Shown here: positions 54,358 through 62,816 of the stretch, piece after piece | Layout: each line of letters starts with the position of its first letter | How positions within the stretch are numbered: position 1 is the stretch's first letter | Assembly: GCA_036652815.1 (NCBI GenBank) | Contig: JAVVVE010000015.1 | Span: 1-62,816, forward strand | DNA length: 62,816 bases | Reading direction: 5' to 3' | Source: SZUA-378 sp036652815 | Lineage (GTDB): Bacteria; Bacillota; Clostridia; Lachnospirales; Lachnospiraceae | Translations under genes and position numbers: made by a program | Notes under the pieces: generated by a model | Told to the model about the DNA's origin: nothing | The model's database searches: none | What the model saw: only the letters and a program-made list of their open reading frames with translations

Positions 54358-57300
54358 TTATTTCTTTAATGCATCTACCATTTCACCATACCGGTCAAAG
54401 AGATAGCTTTCGGCACCGATTATCTTGTTGCCGGTGACGGCCTTTCCGTTCTCATAGTACATCCACTTGCCGGAATCGTTCTTCACCCAGCCCTGTGCCG
54501 ATTCGGTCGTGATGACTAACTCGATAAAACGGTGCAGCATAGCCGATGCTTCGGCTTTGGTAGCTATTCCCTGTGGGTCAAATACATTGCCGCTCTTGCC
54601 GTTTAGGATGCCCGCCATCTGCATCGCTTTTATGACATCTCGAGCATACGGGCTGATTTGATGGCTGTCCGCAAAGGATTTTTCTACATGTGCGATTGGC
54701 AGGGTATAGCCGATTGCTTGGGTGTAGTGGTACAGCATAACCGCCATCTGCTCATGGGTGATGGATGTATCTGCTATACGCTGATCGGCATTGCCGGTTA
54801 GGATGCCACTCACATCTGTGTTTGCCATTCTGCCGAGTGCTGTCGCAAACATGCCATGGGTCGCTTCGCTGTTTGGAGCAAATTTTTTGCTTCTTGTGCC
54901 GTTTAGGAGTCCACGGCTGACTCCAAACTCGATATCTGCCTTTGCCCAATGGTTTTTAATGTCTGTGAAACCGATCGGTGCTTTGTAGCCGATGCCATAT
55001 ACACCGAGTTGGTTGGTTGCAAAGAGTTGTTTTTGGGTAGCTTCGTCGTAGCTGGAATTGGTGATATAGTTTGCTTTTTTATCATTCACATAGACTCCAT
55101 ACAGACCTCCGGCTACTTCGCCTTTTTGCGGGAGGTATGGGATGGCCACGGTCATGCTGCCGTTTCTAAAGCTGTGAATCGATCTTGTGCCTTCGTTATA
55201 GGTTGCCCTTAAATCATAGGTTGGACGTCCTGCAATCGCTCTTTTCGCTTCGCCGGAAAGTATGCTGCTATCCACGCGGGTTGCGATGAGCTGTACATCG
55301 GATTTTGCCTGTCTGTTAATTTCTGTAATGGTCGCCAGGTTCATATTTAGAGAAATGTCAGGGCGATCCATCACTAAAATGGTGTTGAGCACCCTGCTTT
55401 CGATGATTTTTTCCTGCAAGGTTTCCGGCAGATTTACCAGCATCGTGTTGACATCCCTGCCGCCTGTGGTTACGTGGATCTCAACTGCTATTCCGTTGCC
55501 TGCTGTTCCTTGTCTCTCTGCCTCTTTTCTCGCCCTGTCGATGGCATCCTGCATGGTTTGGTCGGTCAGCGTAGCACTGGCATTGCCGTTACTGTCGACG
55601 TTGGCGGTCGTCTCGCTTTGTGCTGTGGTCGGAGGAGCCGGATTCGTTTGATCCTGAATCACTCCTGTAGACGGAGGTGTCGTAGCGGTGCTGCCGGAGG
55701 AGGAATCGTTGGTATGGCCGCCATCGCCACTCGGTGTACTGCCGCCGGTATGGCTAAAGGTTGCGGCGATGGTATGGGCTCCTATTACATTTGTAAAGGT
55801 ATAGCTGCCGATGGCACCTTGATTGGTTCCGTCCACCGTAACGGAGGCAATCTTGTAGTTGCTGCTTGGTGTGATGCTAAAAGTCTGGTTTGCGCCATCC
55901 TTCACGCTTACCGTACCGCTCGGTGAAATCGTGCCGCCTGTTCCCGCACTTGCGGTAATGGTATGGGAAACGGCATTGACAGTCAGTGTGCCCTTGTCTT
56001 GGCTCTTGATAAAGTAGTTGGCTCCCACGCCTGTGTTAAGTACGGCTTTCGTACGAATCAAAATGTCAAAGGTACCGATGCTCGTTCCATCTGCTGTACA
56101 CGTTGCCACCGGCTGTGTTGCAAAAGCGGTCGCTGCGGTGTCCGTGCCAAGAAAGCCACTGTTGGTTACGGTAAATGGTGGCACTGCAGCGCCCTTTGTC
56201 ATGGTTTTGTTATCTGCCTTGACGGTCAGTTCTTTTTGCTCGATGCTAAAAATAAGTGCAGAGCTTTTGCCGGCATAGGTGGTATTCGTGTCCTTGACCG
56301 AGACAACCAGTTGATAATCACCGGCTCCGGTCGGTGCGGTCGTGGTCGGGCCGTAGGCTGTATTGTTTTTCTCTTTTCCGCTATAGGTAAAGTCCAGATC
56401 CTTAACCGGAACTCGATTGCCCTCTACCGCTACCTTGGTGTAACCACTCTGAGCAGAGCCGTTATATATAAGCCCTGTTGCGGCTGTCCCTGTGATGGTA
56501 AGCGGTGTTTTATCCACAGTAGTAACGGTGATTTTTACGGTGTAATCGTGATAATTCTTGCTGCTAACCTCCATGTTCATCGTGCCGGAAAGATTTGCTG
56601 CCACAGCGCCGACATCAAAGGTAAGTTTTTTCCCTGTTATGCCTGACGTAATGCTTGGTGTGCCGGTCAGCACGTTGTCTGTGTTTGTGCCAATGACTAC
56701 GGACTTAAAGTCGTTGTCCTTGAATCCTGTCGGGAAGGACAAGGTGGACAGGTCAAAGGTTACACCGGTCTGGGCTGTAGTATTCTTTACCAGCTTCGTG
56801 CCTGTGATGGCTGTGCTGTTGTAAGTGATTTTGTTGATGGTAAAGTTTGCAGTCACATCCGCAAAGGTGTAATTTCCGTTTTTGTCTGCTTTTACCGTAA
56901 CAGTGCCTGTGCCTGCATCCACGTTACTCCCATAGGTCACGGTGTAATCTGTGGCTGTAAACGGTGTAGTGCCTGCGATGGTCACGGTAGGAGTCGGTTT
57001 GATTTGACTGCCGTTATAATCTTGTGCCGCAATCGGAGCAATGGTTGGTGTTACTGTTGCTTTGCGAATGGTGGCCTGTGTGGTGGCGGTTGTGCTATTT
57101 AGCTTATAGTTTGCTTTATCTGCACCCGAAAGGGTAATGTTTGTGATATTGACCGTTTTACCGGTACCCACATGGGCATCCTCAAACGTTGCCGTACCGC
57201 TTGCTGTAACGGTATCTGTTGCAAGCTTGCCGGTTACCTTGTAGGTGGCGGTTGCATTTGTTGTGCCATCGTAATCTTTATCTGTTACTGTGGCAGTCAC

Positions 57301-60300
57301 GCTCAGTACTTTGGCGGTGATGTTACCGTTAGTAGACGTAGCAGGAGGAGTCACCTCGTACCAATCCTTTGCTGCACCGGTAATCGTAAGGGTATTTATC
57401 GTAATCGTCTTGTTGTTGCCTACATTTTTATCAGCATACACAGCCTTGGGAGCGGTGATGGTAATGTCATCGTCTCCATTTACCTTGCGGATGGACAGCG
57501 TAAGCTTTGCTTGCTCGTTTCCGTCATATTCCTTGTCAACTCCGTCGGTCACTACGAGAGCAGCGGTTTTCTTTGCCACAGTCGTGGTGGTAGCGGTAAG
57601 CTCGCCGCTATAGTCTGCTGCAGTGACTGTGACCGTGATGGTTTTGCCAATCATAGGCCCGGTAAGTGGAAGGGAATCGCTGTCTGTACCAAAGGTATGG
57701 GTTCCGTCACTCCAGCTATAATGAAGCTCTGCACCCTCCTGCTGTCCGCTTACCGTAGCAGTCAGGGTTTCACCATACCGCACAACACCGCTGTAGGTGC
57801 TGATGGCTACGCTACCGGCAAGAGCCGCCGTAAATTTATCTTTATGTGTGTACGTCGCACCTGCTTCGTAGTTAGGTGTTTCCTTGATACGGATTTGAAT
57901 CTTACCTGCTTTGTCACCTACTAAAATCGGGTTAGCTGTTACAGATGTCCATGTAGCATCACGTTCCAGCTTCCATTCATAGTCGGTTACCGTGGCATAC
58001 CCCGATACCGTGCCAAAGGTAAAGGTATTATTAACATCGTCCATCTTTACAAAGGTTGGTGCGCCAATGCCGGTCTTTTTGGCAATGGTCTGGTTAGGAA
58101 TGGTATATGCACCTGTTAGGATGTAGTTATCTGTCTTAGCATTGCCGACAAGTGATGCTGTGCCGGTAACCGTTCTGGTGCCTGCGGCGGCACTGTCATA
58201 GGTCGGGTTGCCCACAGTATAATCAGTGTTTATCGTAACTGTTTCTCCAGTGACCAGACCGTTAAAGGTCAGTCCTGTAACGGCTGCAGTGGTTGTGCCA
58301 TCGTACTGACGTGGGGTAACGATTGCGCCGCTGATGGTGAGTGCTTTCTGTGCAATGATAAATTCCTTTGCCGCAGATATTACCGCAGCCGTATTGTGGT
58401 TTTCTGCAACGCTTGCCTGCACATAATACGTGCCTGCGTTTTTCGGAGCAGCAGAAAATGGCTTGCTCATGTCTGCCTGTACACTATAGGCAAACTTCAC
58501 ATCGGTAAAGCTTGCTCCGTTGATGGTCATTTGTGTATCGATTGGAGCCGACATAGCTGCGCCGTCGTAGGTTTTGCCGGTATAGCCGTTGTCAATGGTG
58601 AGTGTCGGTGTGGATTTGGTGATGGTCAAGGTCAGTTCATTGGTGCTGTCGGCTGCTGTATAGTTGCCCGCTTTAGCGAGGTTCGCCTTGATGGTGTAGC
58701 TACCCGCATCGGTTGGCAAGCCATCTTTGTAGCCCAATAAGCCGGCGAATCCGGATTTCTTATAAGCATACTGAATCTGGTCTTTTCCAATGGTTTCGCT
58801 ATTCTTTAGAGTCACAGTAGGAGCCGTAATCGCCGCTGCACTGCCGGTATAGCCAAGGCTTTGCGTGGTGTTTGCCCATGTAACAATAGGGGTTGCGGGA
58901 TTTACTGTAAGGTCTTTGGCTGCACTGGTTTCGTTATAGTTCTTGTCCGCTGCTTTGGTGGCGGTAATCGTGACCGTACCGATGCCCTTGATGGTGCCTT
59001 GCGTTCCGCTGATGGCAATCTTAGCAGGATTGGAACTGGCATAGCTTACTGCGCCACTGCCTGTGCCGCCGTCCACTGTAAAGTCGATGGCAGAGTCGCC
59101 ATAGGTAACGGTGGTCGCCGTAGGTGCGGTAAAGGTAAGTGCCGCCTGCCCTGCTTTGGAAACGGTAAGCTCTACAGAGCCGGTGGTATCCGTATAGTTG
59201 GGTTCTCCTGTCGGGACAAACTTAGCCGTAATGGTATAGTTGCCCGCATCGGGTGTTACCCAATCGTAAGTTGCCACACCGTTATTCAATGTAAGAACAC
59301 CACCGATGTTTGTGCCGCCGTCTGCTTTGAATTGGATGGTTCCGCCCGGTTTATCGCTGCCTACGCCGGTTACCGTTGCGGTAAGGGTAAAGGTATCGTC
59401 TTTCGTTCCGGGTTTCGCTCCGGACACAGTAGCTGTCGTTACATCGACTTTTGGTCTTGCTTTTGTAATCTCAGCCTTTGTAAAGCTATAGGTAGCATCG
59501 GCAAGGCTATAATTCCCTTTCGCCGAGCCGTCTAGTGCTACCTTAAGGGAAACTGTTTTGTTCTGCCCCACTGTTGTATCGGGATAAGCACCTACGTCTG
59601 TAACCAAAGCAGAAACGTTGCCTTTGTCCGTTGCTACAAAATCAACAGAATCAAGTGCACCGGTTGCTGTTCCTGCACTGGTTTTCGCATCATATTCTTT
59701 GATGATTTTCAAAGTACCGTCATTGAGGGTGGTTACCGGTTTTGCCGTAATCTCGCCGCTGACAGTAACGGTGTTCTTATCCAAGGCATAGTTGCCCTTT
59801 GCCGTACCATCCAGTGAAATAGTAAGGGTTACGTTTTTGTTTTTGCCGGCATTGGCATCTGCATAGGTAACCTTATCTATCTTTGCCGAAACCTTAGAGG
59901 TATCGCCCCCTATCACGCCGTCTAAGCCAAGCGTGCCGGTTACCGCACTAGCGAGTGCATCGGGATTACCGTCATACACCTTTGTAACGCTTACTGAAGT
60001 AGCACCGGTCACGGTCACAGGTTTTGCGGTGATTGCAAATGCCGGTTTCAACCCGGTGGTCGGCAGTGCATAGTTGACAGCCGCTGCGCCGGTCAAAGCA
60101 GTTGCGGTAGCGGTATAGTTGCCTGTATTGGTCTGCTCGCCTGTTACGGTAACGGTAACATCGTCACTGCCAATTTTGTTGTCAACTGTGGCGGTTGGGA
60201 CTTGTGGACTACCGTTATAGGGGAAGCTGATTTCTCCCCATGCGATGCTTGCCGTAAGCTTATCTACCCGGAGGGTTGCTTCGGTAGATTCATAGTTTCC

Positions 60301-61968
60301 ACCACCTGTTTTTGGCGAAACCACCTTGAATTTATAGTCGCCTGCGAGAGTTTCGGCGGTGGTGGTCATGGTGAGTGTTTCGTTGTTCGTACCACTAAAT
60401 GCCGGAGTCACACCGGTTGGTGCGGTTCCTACCCATGCAATACTTGGGGCAAAGGTGGGGTATATACCGGCTCCAAAGTTGCTTGCCGTCACGGCATAGG
60501 TCGGGGTTGCCCCTGTGCCATAGGTCACCGTGCCGGTTTGTGTGGCTACTTTGATTTCGGGTACCGGGTCTTTCCACTGTGCATACAGCGTGGGTACGCC
60601 GCTGGGCACGGATTCGCCCGGAGCATAGCTATCGCCTTGGCCGTCTTGTTTCGTGGTCCACTTAAAGTAAGGACCCGGTTTATCGCTTGGGCGGGTCAAG
60701 CCTGCTTGGCTTGGTGCTGTGAACGTGTTGCCACCGCAGACAATATTGATACTACTGCCTACGCCATTTAAGCTACCACCGTTTAGGTTCAGCGTGACGG
60801 CTTGCAAGCTGTAAGGGTTCAGCGCCTGTATGACGGGACGGAAACCGTAATCATGGCCGTTTTGAGTGCTTTTCGTAGTATATGCGCTACCCCACCCTTT
60901 CTCATCACCTCCCCCACGCCATGCGCACATTGAGTTGTTATTACGATCGGTATCCTGCCCCCATGAATAGGAGGAGTAGTTTCCGAGGCGATAGACTCTC
61001 CGAATTGTGTCCCATTCGTTATCATCTGGTAAGGCTCCAAACATAAAATCACTGTCACTCCCCGCACTCACGGAACGCAGCGTGAAGTTTGTATCAAAGC
61101 TATTATTTCCAAAAATGAGTCCTCTTGCATTTAGCGCATCCCAGCTTATTCTGTTGCTGATATTATCAGGCGAGAAAAACAAGGTGCGGTCATCTGCTAT
61201 AGAACTCGCGCCGATGCGGTCAAGGCTATAGGCATTTACTGAACCCACATAGGTAAATGGCACATAGTGTAGGGTTTTATCCGTCAGATTTCTGTTGATT
61301 GTGCCAATGTAGGCATTCTCGCTGGACAGGTCAAAGTAATAGGTGCCGCCTTCGGGAATAGCGGCTCTCGCCGCCCTTGCCTGTCTGCCCACCATCACCT
61401 GGATGACCGGTAGAGTAACGCCGTCCGCCAGGATATAACCCTCCGGCAGCACGGCGGTGTAGATTACCTGACTGTTTTGATCGGGGGTATATTCTCTGTC
61501 ACCCGTCCAAGTCACGGGGATGGTTTCCTGTGTTGTTTCGGTGACTGTAGTATTCTCCTGCTTTGGATCTGCAGGTTTTTCCGCAGGGGAAGCTTCGGCA
61601 GATGGTTTTTCGGCATCCGGTGTTGGCATCGGAGCAGGAGCAGGTGCTGGAGTTGGCTCAGCGGATGCTGACTCTTCAGCAGGCTGCTCATTGCCCGACA
61701 CGCTGGTGTCTGTGTTGGCTGTCTGTGCGACAGGCGCGGCTGCAGGCTCAGCGACAGGAGCGGCCGCCGGTTCAGCGACAGGAGCGGAGGTGGTCGGCTC
61801 TTCCGCAGGGGCGGAGCTAGATGGCTCTTCCGCAGGGGCAGAGCTAGATGGCTCTTCCGTAGGCGCAGAGGTAGTCGGTTCTTCCGTAGGCGCAGAGGTG
61901 GTCGGTTCTTCCGTAGGCGCAGAGGTGGTCGGTTCTTCCGCAGGAGCGGTGCTGCTCTCTATCGTCAC
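54358..61968 (-). CDS. giant SLH-anchored surface protein, main body (frame split from its signal peptide)
   Basis: The open body of 2,536 residues. Residues about 11-80 are EEPTTSAPT-type repeats and about 80-140 a Pro/Ala/Glu-rich stalk. About 150-390 are a unique domain (YYFDLSSENAYIGTIN, FMFGALPDDNEW). A Listeria-Bacteroides-type repeat follows near 395-475 (LNLNGGSLNG...LYAQWK). Then about 1,600 residues of Ig-like YDG/MBG-type repeats, with recurring KVYDGN / DYDGTTNA and GNYALDK-like motifs. The protein ends with SLH domains from 2333 to about 2485 (FTDIKNHWAKADIEFGVSRGLL) and a choline-binding-type repeat (GWVKNDSGKWMYYENGK). SLH domains bind secondary wall polymers. The reading frame continues upstream without stop to the G10 tract at 62038-62047, so the true start is in the signal-peptide fragment. 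Base composition is visibly more GC-rich than the neighbours. Confidence 0.88.
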   Translation of the reverse strand: MTIESSTAPAEEPTTSAPTEEPTTSAPTEEPTTSAPTEEPSSSAPAEEPSSSAPAEEPTTSAPVAEPAAAPVAEPAAAPVAQTANTDTSVSGNEQPAEESASAEPTPAPAPAPMPTPDAEKPSAEASPAEKPADPKQENTTVTETTQETIPVTWTGDREYTPDQNSQVIYTAVLPEGYILADGVTLPVIQVMVGRQARAARAAIPEGGTYYFDLSSENAYIGTINRNLTDKTLHYVPFTYVGSVNAYSLDRIGASSIADDRTLFFSPDNISNRISWDALNARGLIFGNNSFDTNFTLRSVSAGSDSDFMFGALPDDNEWDTIRRVYRLGNYSSYSWGQDTDRNNNSMCAWRGGGDEKGWGSAYTTKSTQNGHDYGFRPVIQALNPYSLQAVTLNLNGGSLNGVGSSINIVCGGNTFTAPSQAGLTRPSDKPGPYFKWTTKQDGQGDSYAPGESVPSGVPTLYAQWKDPVPEIKVATQTGTVTYGTGATPTYAVTASNFGAGIYPTFAPSIAWVGTAPTGVTPAFSGTNNETLTMTTTAETLAGDYKFKVVSPKTGGGNYESTEATLRVDKLTASIAWGEISFPYNGSPQVPTATVDNKIGSDDVTVTVTGEQTNTGNYTATATALTGAAAVNYALPTTGLKPAFAITAKPVTVTGATSVSVTKVYDGNPDALASAVTGTLGLDGVIGGDTSKVSAKIDKVTYADANAGKNKNVTLTISLDGTAKGNYALDKNTVTVSGEITAKPVTTLNDGTLKIIKEYDAKTSAGTATGALDSVDFVATDKGNVSALVTDVGAYPDTTVGQNKTVSLKVALDGSAKGNYSLADATYSFTKAEITKARPKVDVTTATVSGAKPGTKDDTFTLTATVTGVGSDKPGGTIQFKADGGTNIGGVLTLNNGVATYDWVTPDAGNYTITAKFVPTGEPNYTDTTGSVELTVSKAGQAALTFTAPTATTVTYGDSAIDFTVDGGTGSGAVSYASSNPAKIAISGTQGTIKGIGTVTITATKAADKNYNETSAAKDLTVNPATPIVTWANTTQSLGYTGSAAAITAPTVTLKNSETIGKDQIQYAYKKSGFAGLLGYKDGLPTDAGSYTIKANLAKAGNYTAADSTNELTLTITKSTPTLTIDNGYTGKTYDGAAMSAPIDTQMTINGASFTDVKFAYSVQADMSKPFSAAPKNAGTYYVQASVAENHNTAAVISAAKEFIIAQKALTISGAIVTPRQYDGTTTAAVTGLTFNGLVTGETVTINTDYTVGNPTYDSAAAGTRTVTGTASLVGNAKTDNYILTGAYTIPNQTIAKKTGIGAPTFVKMDDVNNTFTFGTVSGYATVTDYEWKLERDATWTSVTANPILVGDKAGKIQIRIKETPNYEAGATYTHKDKFTAALAGSVAISTYSGVVRYGETLTATVSGQQEGAELHYSWSDGTHTFGTDSDSLPLTGPMIGKTITVTVTAADYSGELTATTTTVAKKTAALVVTDGVDKEYDGNEQAKLTLSIRKVNGDDDITITAPKAVYADKNVGNNKTITINTLTITGAAKDWYEVTPPATSTNGNITAKVLSVTATVTDKDYDGTTNATATYKVTGKLATDTVTASGTATFEDAHVGTGKTVNITNITLSGADKANYKLNSTTATTQATIRKATVTPTIAPIAAQDYNGSQIKPTPTVTIAGTTPFTATDYTVTYGSNVDAGTGTVTVKADKNGNYTFADVTANFTINKITYNSTAITGTKLVKNTTAQTGVTFDLSTLSFPTGFKDNDFKSVVIGTNTDNVLTGTPSITSGITGKKLTFDVGAVAANLSGTMNMEVSSKNYHDYTVKITVTTVDKTPLTITGTAATGLIYNGSAQSGYTKVAVEGNRVPVKDLDFTYSGKEKNNTAYGPTTTAPTGAGDYQLVVSVKDTNTTYAGKSSALIFSIEQKELTVKADNKTMTKGAAVPPFTVTNSGFLGTDTAATAFATQPVATCTADGTSIGTFDILIRTKAVLNTGVGANYFIKSQDKGTLTVNAVSHTITASAGTGGTISPSGTVSVKDGANQTFSITPSSNYKIASVTVDGTNQGAIGSYTFTNVIGAHTIAATFSHTGGSTPSGDGGHTNDSSSGSTATTPPSTGVIQDQTNPAPPTTAQSETTANVDSNGNASATLTDQTMQDAIDRARKEAERQGTAGNGIAVEIHVTTGGRDVNTMLVNLPETLQEKIIESRVLNTILVMDRPDISLNMNLATITEINRQAKSDVQLIATRVDSSILSGEAKRAIAGRPTYDLRATYNEGTRSIHSFRNGSMTVAIPYLPQKGEVAGGLYGVYVNDKKANYITNSSYDEATQKQLFATNQLGVYGIGYKAPIGFTDIKNHWAKADIEFGVSRGLLNGTRSKKFAPNSEATHGMFATALGRMANTDVSGILTGNADQRIADTSITHEQMAVMLYHYTQAIGYTLPIAHVEKSFADSHQISPYARDVIKAMQMAGILNGKSGNVFDPQGIATKAEASAMLHRFIELVITTESAQGWVKNDSGKWMYYENGKAVTGNKIIGAESYLFDRYGEMVDALKK
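61729..61938 (-). repeat. 27-bp coding repeats in the N-terminal stalk
   Basis: Six 27 bp units (61777-61938) encode EEPTTSAPT three times, EEPSSSAPA twice and EEPTTSAPV once. Two 24 bp units (61729-61776) encode AEPAAAPV. Near-identical copies and in-frame length make copy-number change likely. Confidence 0.9.
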
Positions 61969-62032
61969 ACCTAACTCGGTAGGCAGTTTAACGTCCTCAA
62001 AGGGCGTATGCAGCTTGACATTTCGTGTATAG

Positions 62033-62242
62033 CTATACCCCCCCCCCGCCAGAAAATGTGGACTTTAAGAAGCCCTCTCCCAACTCGTCAAAGGCTGTAA
62101 TGGTACGTTCGGGGGCAGGATCGTCCTTCACCTCCGTCGCAAATACGGTTGTCGGGAACGTGGTCAATACCATCACCGCCGACAGTACAAGGGATAGTAT
62201 CCTTGCGCGTAGTTTTTTTTGTTTCCATCTTAGTTTTTGCAT
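62033..62242 (-). CDS. signal-peptide fragment of the giant surface protein
   Basis: A 69-residue frame that starts with a Sec signal peptide: basic MQKLRWKQKKLRAR, hydrophobic ILSLVLSAVMVLTTF, cleavage near VFA-TEV. It reads through the G10 tract as GGGGV and stops at TAG (62033-62035). AGGAG lies about 12 bases before the ATG. With nine or twelve G residues it would continue as YSYTRNVKLHTPFEDVKL straight into the body frame at 61968 and beyond. Confidence 0.85.
   Translation of the reverse strand: MQKLRWKQKKLRARILSLVLSAVMVLTTFPTTVFATEVKDDPAPERTITAFDELGEGFLKSTFSGGGGV
62038..62047 (-). repeat. G10 homopolymer, frame switch
   Basis: Ten consecutive G on the coding strand (C on the plus strand) sit exactly where the signal-peptide frame and the body frame disagree by one base. 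A run length divisible by three would join them. Confidence 0.9.
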
Positions 62243-62254
62243 ACTCTCTTTTCT

Positions 62255-62293
62255 CCTGTTATTCTTTACTGTTATTCTTTGCTGTTATTCTAA
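62255..62293 (-). repeat. three 13-bp tandem repeats upstream of the giant gene
   Basis: Units CCTGTTATTCTTT, ACTGTTATTCTTT and GCTGTTATTCTAA (plus strand) abut at 62255, 62268 and 62281. They lie in the untranslated leader; the first one overlaps the AGGAG ribosome binding site. Confidence 0.85.
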
Positions 62294-62415
62294 TCGGGAA
62301 GGTAGTTTCTTTTGCTAAAGCAGTGCCCCATGTATTACGTCGCTTAGCCTTTCCGTGGATATGGGATTGGTAAGAAAACCGTTTGCCGGGCGCATGACAT
62401 CCCGGTTCTACTTTT

Positions 62416-62816
62416 CTATTTATAGGATACCATATGCCGCGGACTGCCTCTCGGTATTCTGATTATGGCGGTCGTCCCCTCGCCTATTGCACTTTTGATG
62501 TCCAGTGTTCCGCGACAGATGGACCACAGACGGCTGCGTACATTTTCTATGCCGACGTGGGTATCGGTGTCTGTCAGCGGTTTCAATACATCAAAGCCCA
62601 CGCCATCATCTGCGACAATGATTTCATAGCAGTCCTCCCGCTCTCTTGTGGAAATGTTAACAGTGCCGCCGGATTTTTTTTTGGTCACACCATGCTTTAC
62701 CGCATTTTCAACGATTGGCTGTAGGGTAAGTGCCGGAATAGCAAAATCAAGGTCTGTGATTTCGTAGACAATATTCAGCTTTTCCTCAAAGCGTTTCTTC
62801 TCAATGCCGAGGTAAA
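62416..62816 (-). CDS. LytS/YesM-type sensor histidine kinase, C-terminal part
   Basis: The frame runs off the right edge of the window. The visible 133 residues begin YLGIEKKRFEEKL and contain the end of the His_kinase domain and the ATPase domain. The N box is LQPIVENAVKHG, the G1 box VADDGVGFD, then VGIENVRSRL and the G2 box GEGTTAIIRIPR. This order is typical of histidine kinases that pair with LytTR or AraC-type response regulators. It ends 173 bp before the giant surface gene, on the same strand, and could be part of its control; that is inference. Confidence 0.88.
   Translation of the reverse strand, partial: YLGIEKKRFEEKLNIVYEITDLDFAIPALTLQPIVENAVKHGVTKKKSGGTVNISTREREDCYEIIVADDGVGFDVLKPLTDTDTHVGIENVRSRLWSICRGTLDIKSAIGEGTTAIIRIPRGSPRHMVSYK

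Noticed and set aside
55474..61671. Several long open frames (about 150-250 codons) on the plus strand opposite the giant surface gene
   Set aside because: They are antisense shadows of a GC-richer repetitive gene. Their products are Cys/Arg/Gly-rich without domains and lack convincing start sites.
62300..62400. Possible c-di-GMP-type riboswitch before the giant gene (CCGGCAAACGG and CGGAAAGGCTAAGCGACG segments)
   Set aside because: Only short fragments resemble the GEMM consensus. The tetraloop-receptor pairing and the downstream helix are not found in the right order.

Overview
The window looks like one contig from a low-to-moderate GC anaerobic Firmicute, most likely a Lachnospiraceae-type Clostridium. 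The gene set supports this: a TepA-type ClpP relative, Rex, a six-gene Na+/H+-pumping Rnf complex with its flavin transferase ApbE, a biotin-dependent Na+-translocating decarboxylase cluster, ATP-type PEP carboxykinase, ScpA/ScpB, and adjacent but unfused ispH and rpsA. Strong AGGAGG-type ribosome binding sites and near-consensus sigma-A promoters are common. I saw no rRNA, tRNA, CRISPR array, insertion sequence or prophage. Most genes lie on the minus strand.

Layout. 0.1-10.4 kb: tepA, a multi-spanning membrane protein, metY, yebC, a CNNM/CBS protein, a MazF-type toxin (ndoA) without visible antitoxin, alr, the bifunctional NAD(P)HX repair enzyme, a coiled-coil protein and rex. 10.6-16.6 kb: apbE (+) converging on rnfCDGEAB (-). 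16.7-24.3 kb: a YprB-like nuclease (+), then an operon running TetR, RpiR-type regulator, BaiN-like flavoprotein, cmk, ispH, rpsA, cheR. 24.4-29.6 kb: carboxyltransferase, gamma/delta-like subunit, biotin carrier, Na+-pump beta subunit and OadA-like carboxyltransferase. 29.8-31.0 kb: maf and an unknown protein (+). 31.0-36.6 kb: two D,D-carboxypeptidases around scpA/scpB and a phosphoesterase, then a CmpB-like membrane protein. 36.7-44.4 kb: rpsU, pckA, pepP-like peptidase, deoC, citrate synthase (+) and a MATE exporter (+). 44.4-44.9 kb: a gene-free stretch with twelve 25-bp tandem repeats running into a long hairpin. 44.9-51.5 kb: yitT, gpsA, plsY, der, a DUF512 radical-SAM-like protein and a long prs (+). 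51.5-54.2 kb: an AlkD-like protein, an AlbA_2-type regulator and a small unknown. 54.3-62.8 kb: a giant SLH-anchored surface protein and the end of a LytS/YesM-type sensor kinase.

How the parts fit. Rnf, the decarboxylase pump, PckA, citrate synthase and Rex point to fermentative metabolism centred on pyruvate/oxaloacetate and on ion gradients. ApbE beside rnf is expected to flavinylate RnfG and RnfD. The der-plsY-gpsA block links ribosome assembly and phospholipid synthesis, and the dac/scp block links wall trimming and chromosome segregation.

The most unusual part is the right end. The giant surface protein (about 2,630 residues when in frame) is split by a run of ten G residues between its signal peptide and its body. 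Losing one G, or gaining two, restores a single frame. A triple 13-bp repeat lies just upstream of its ribosome binding site and 27-bp repeats lie in its coding N-terminus. This is the signature of a phase-variable surface protein, although a base-calling error in the homopolymer cannot be excluded. The second unusual item is the 25-bp repeat array and hairpin at 44.4-44.9 kb.
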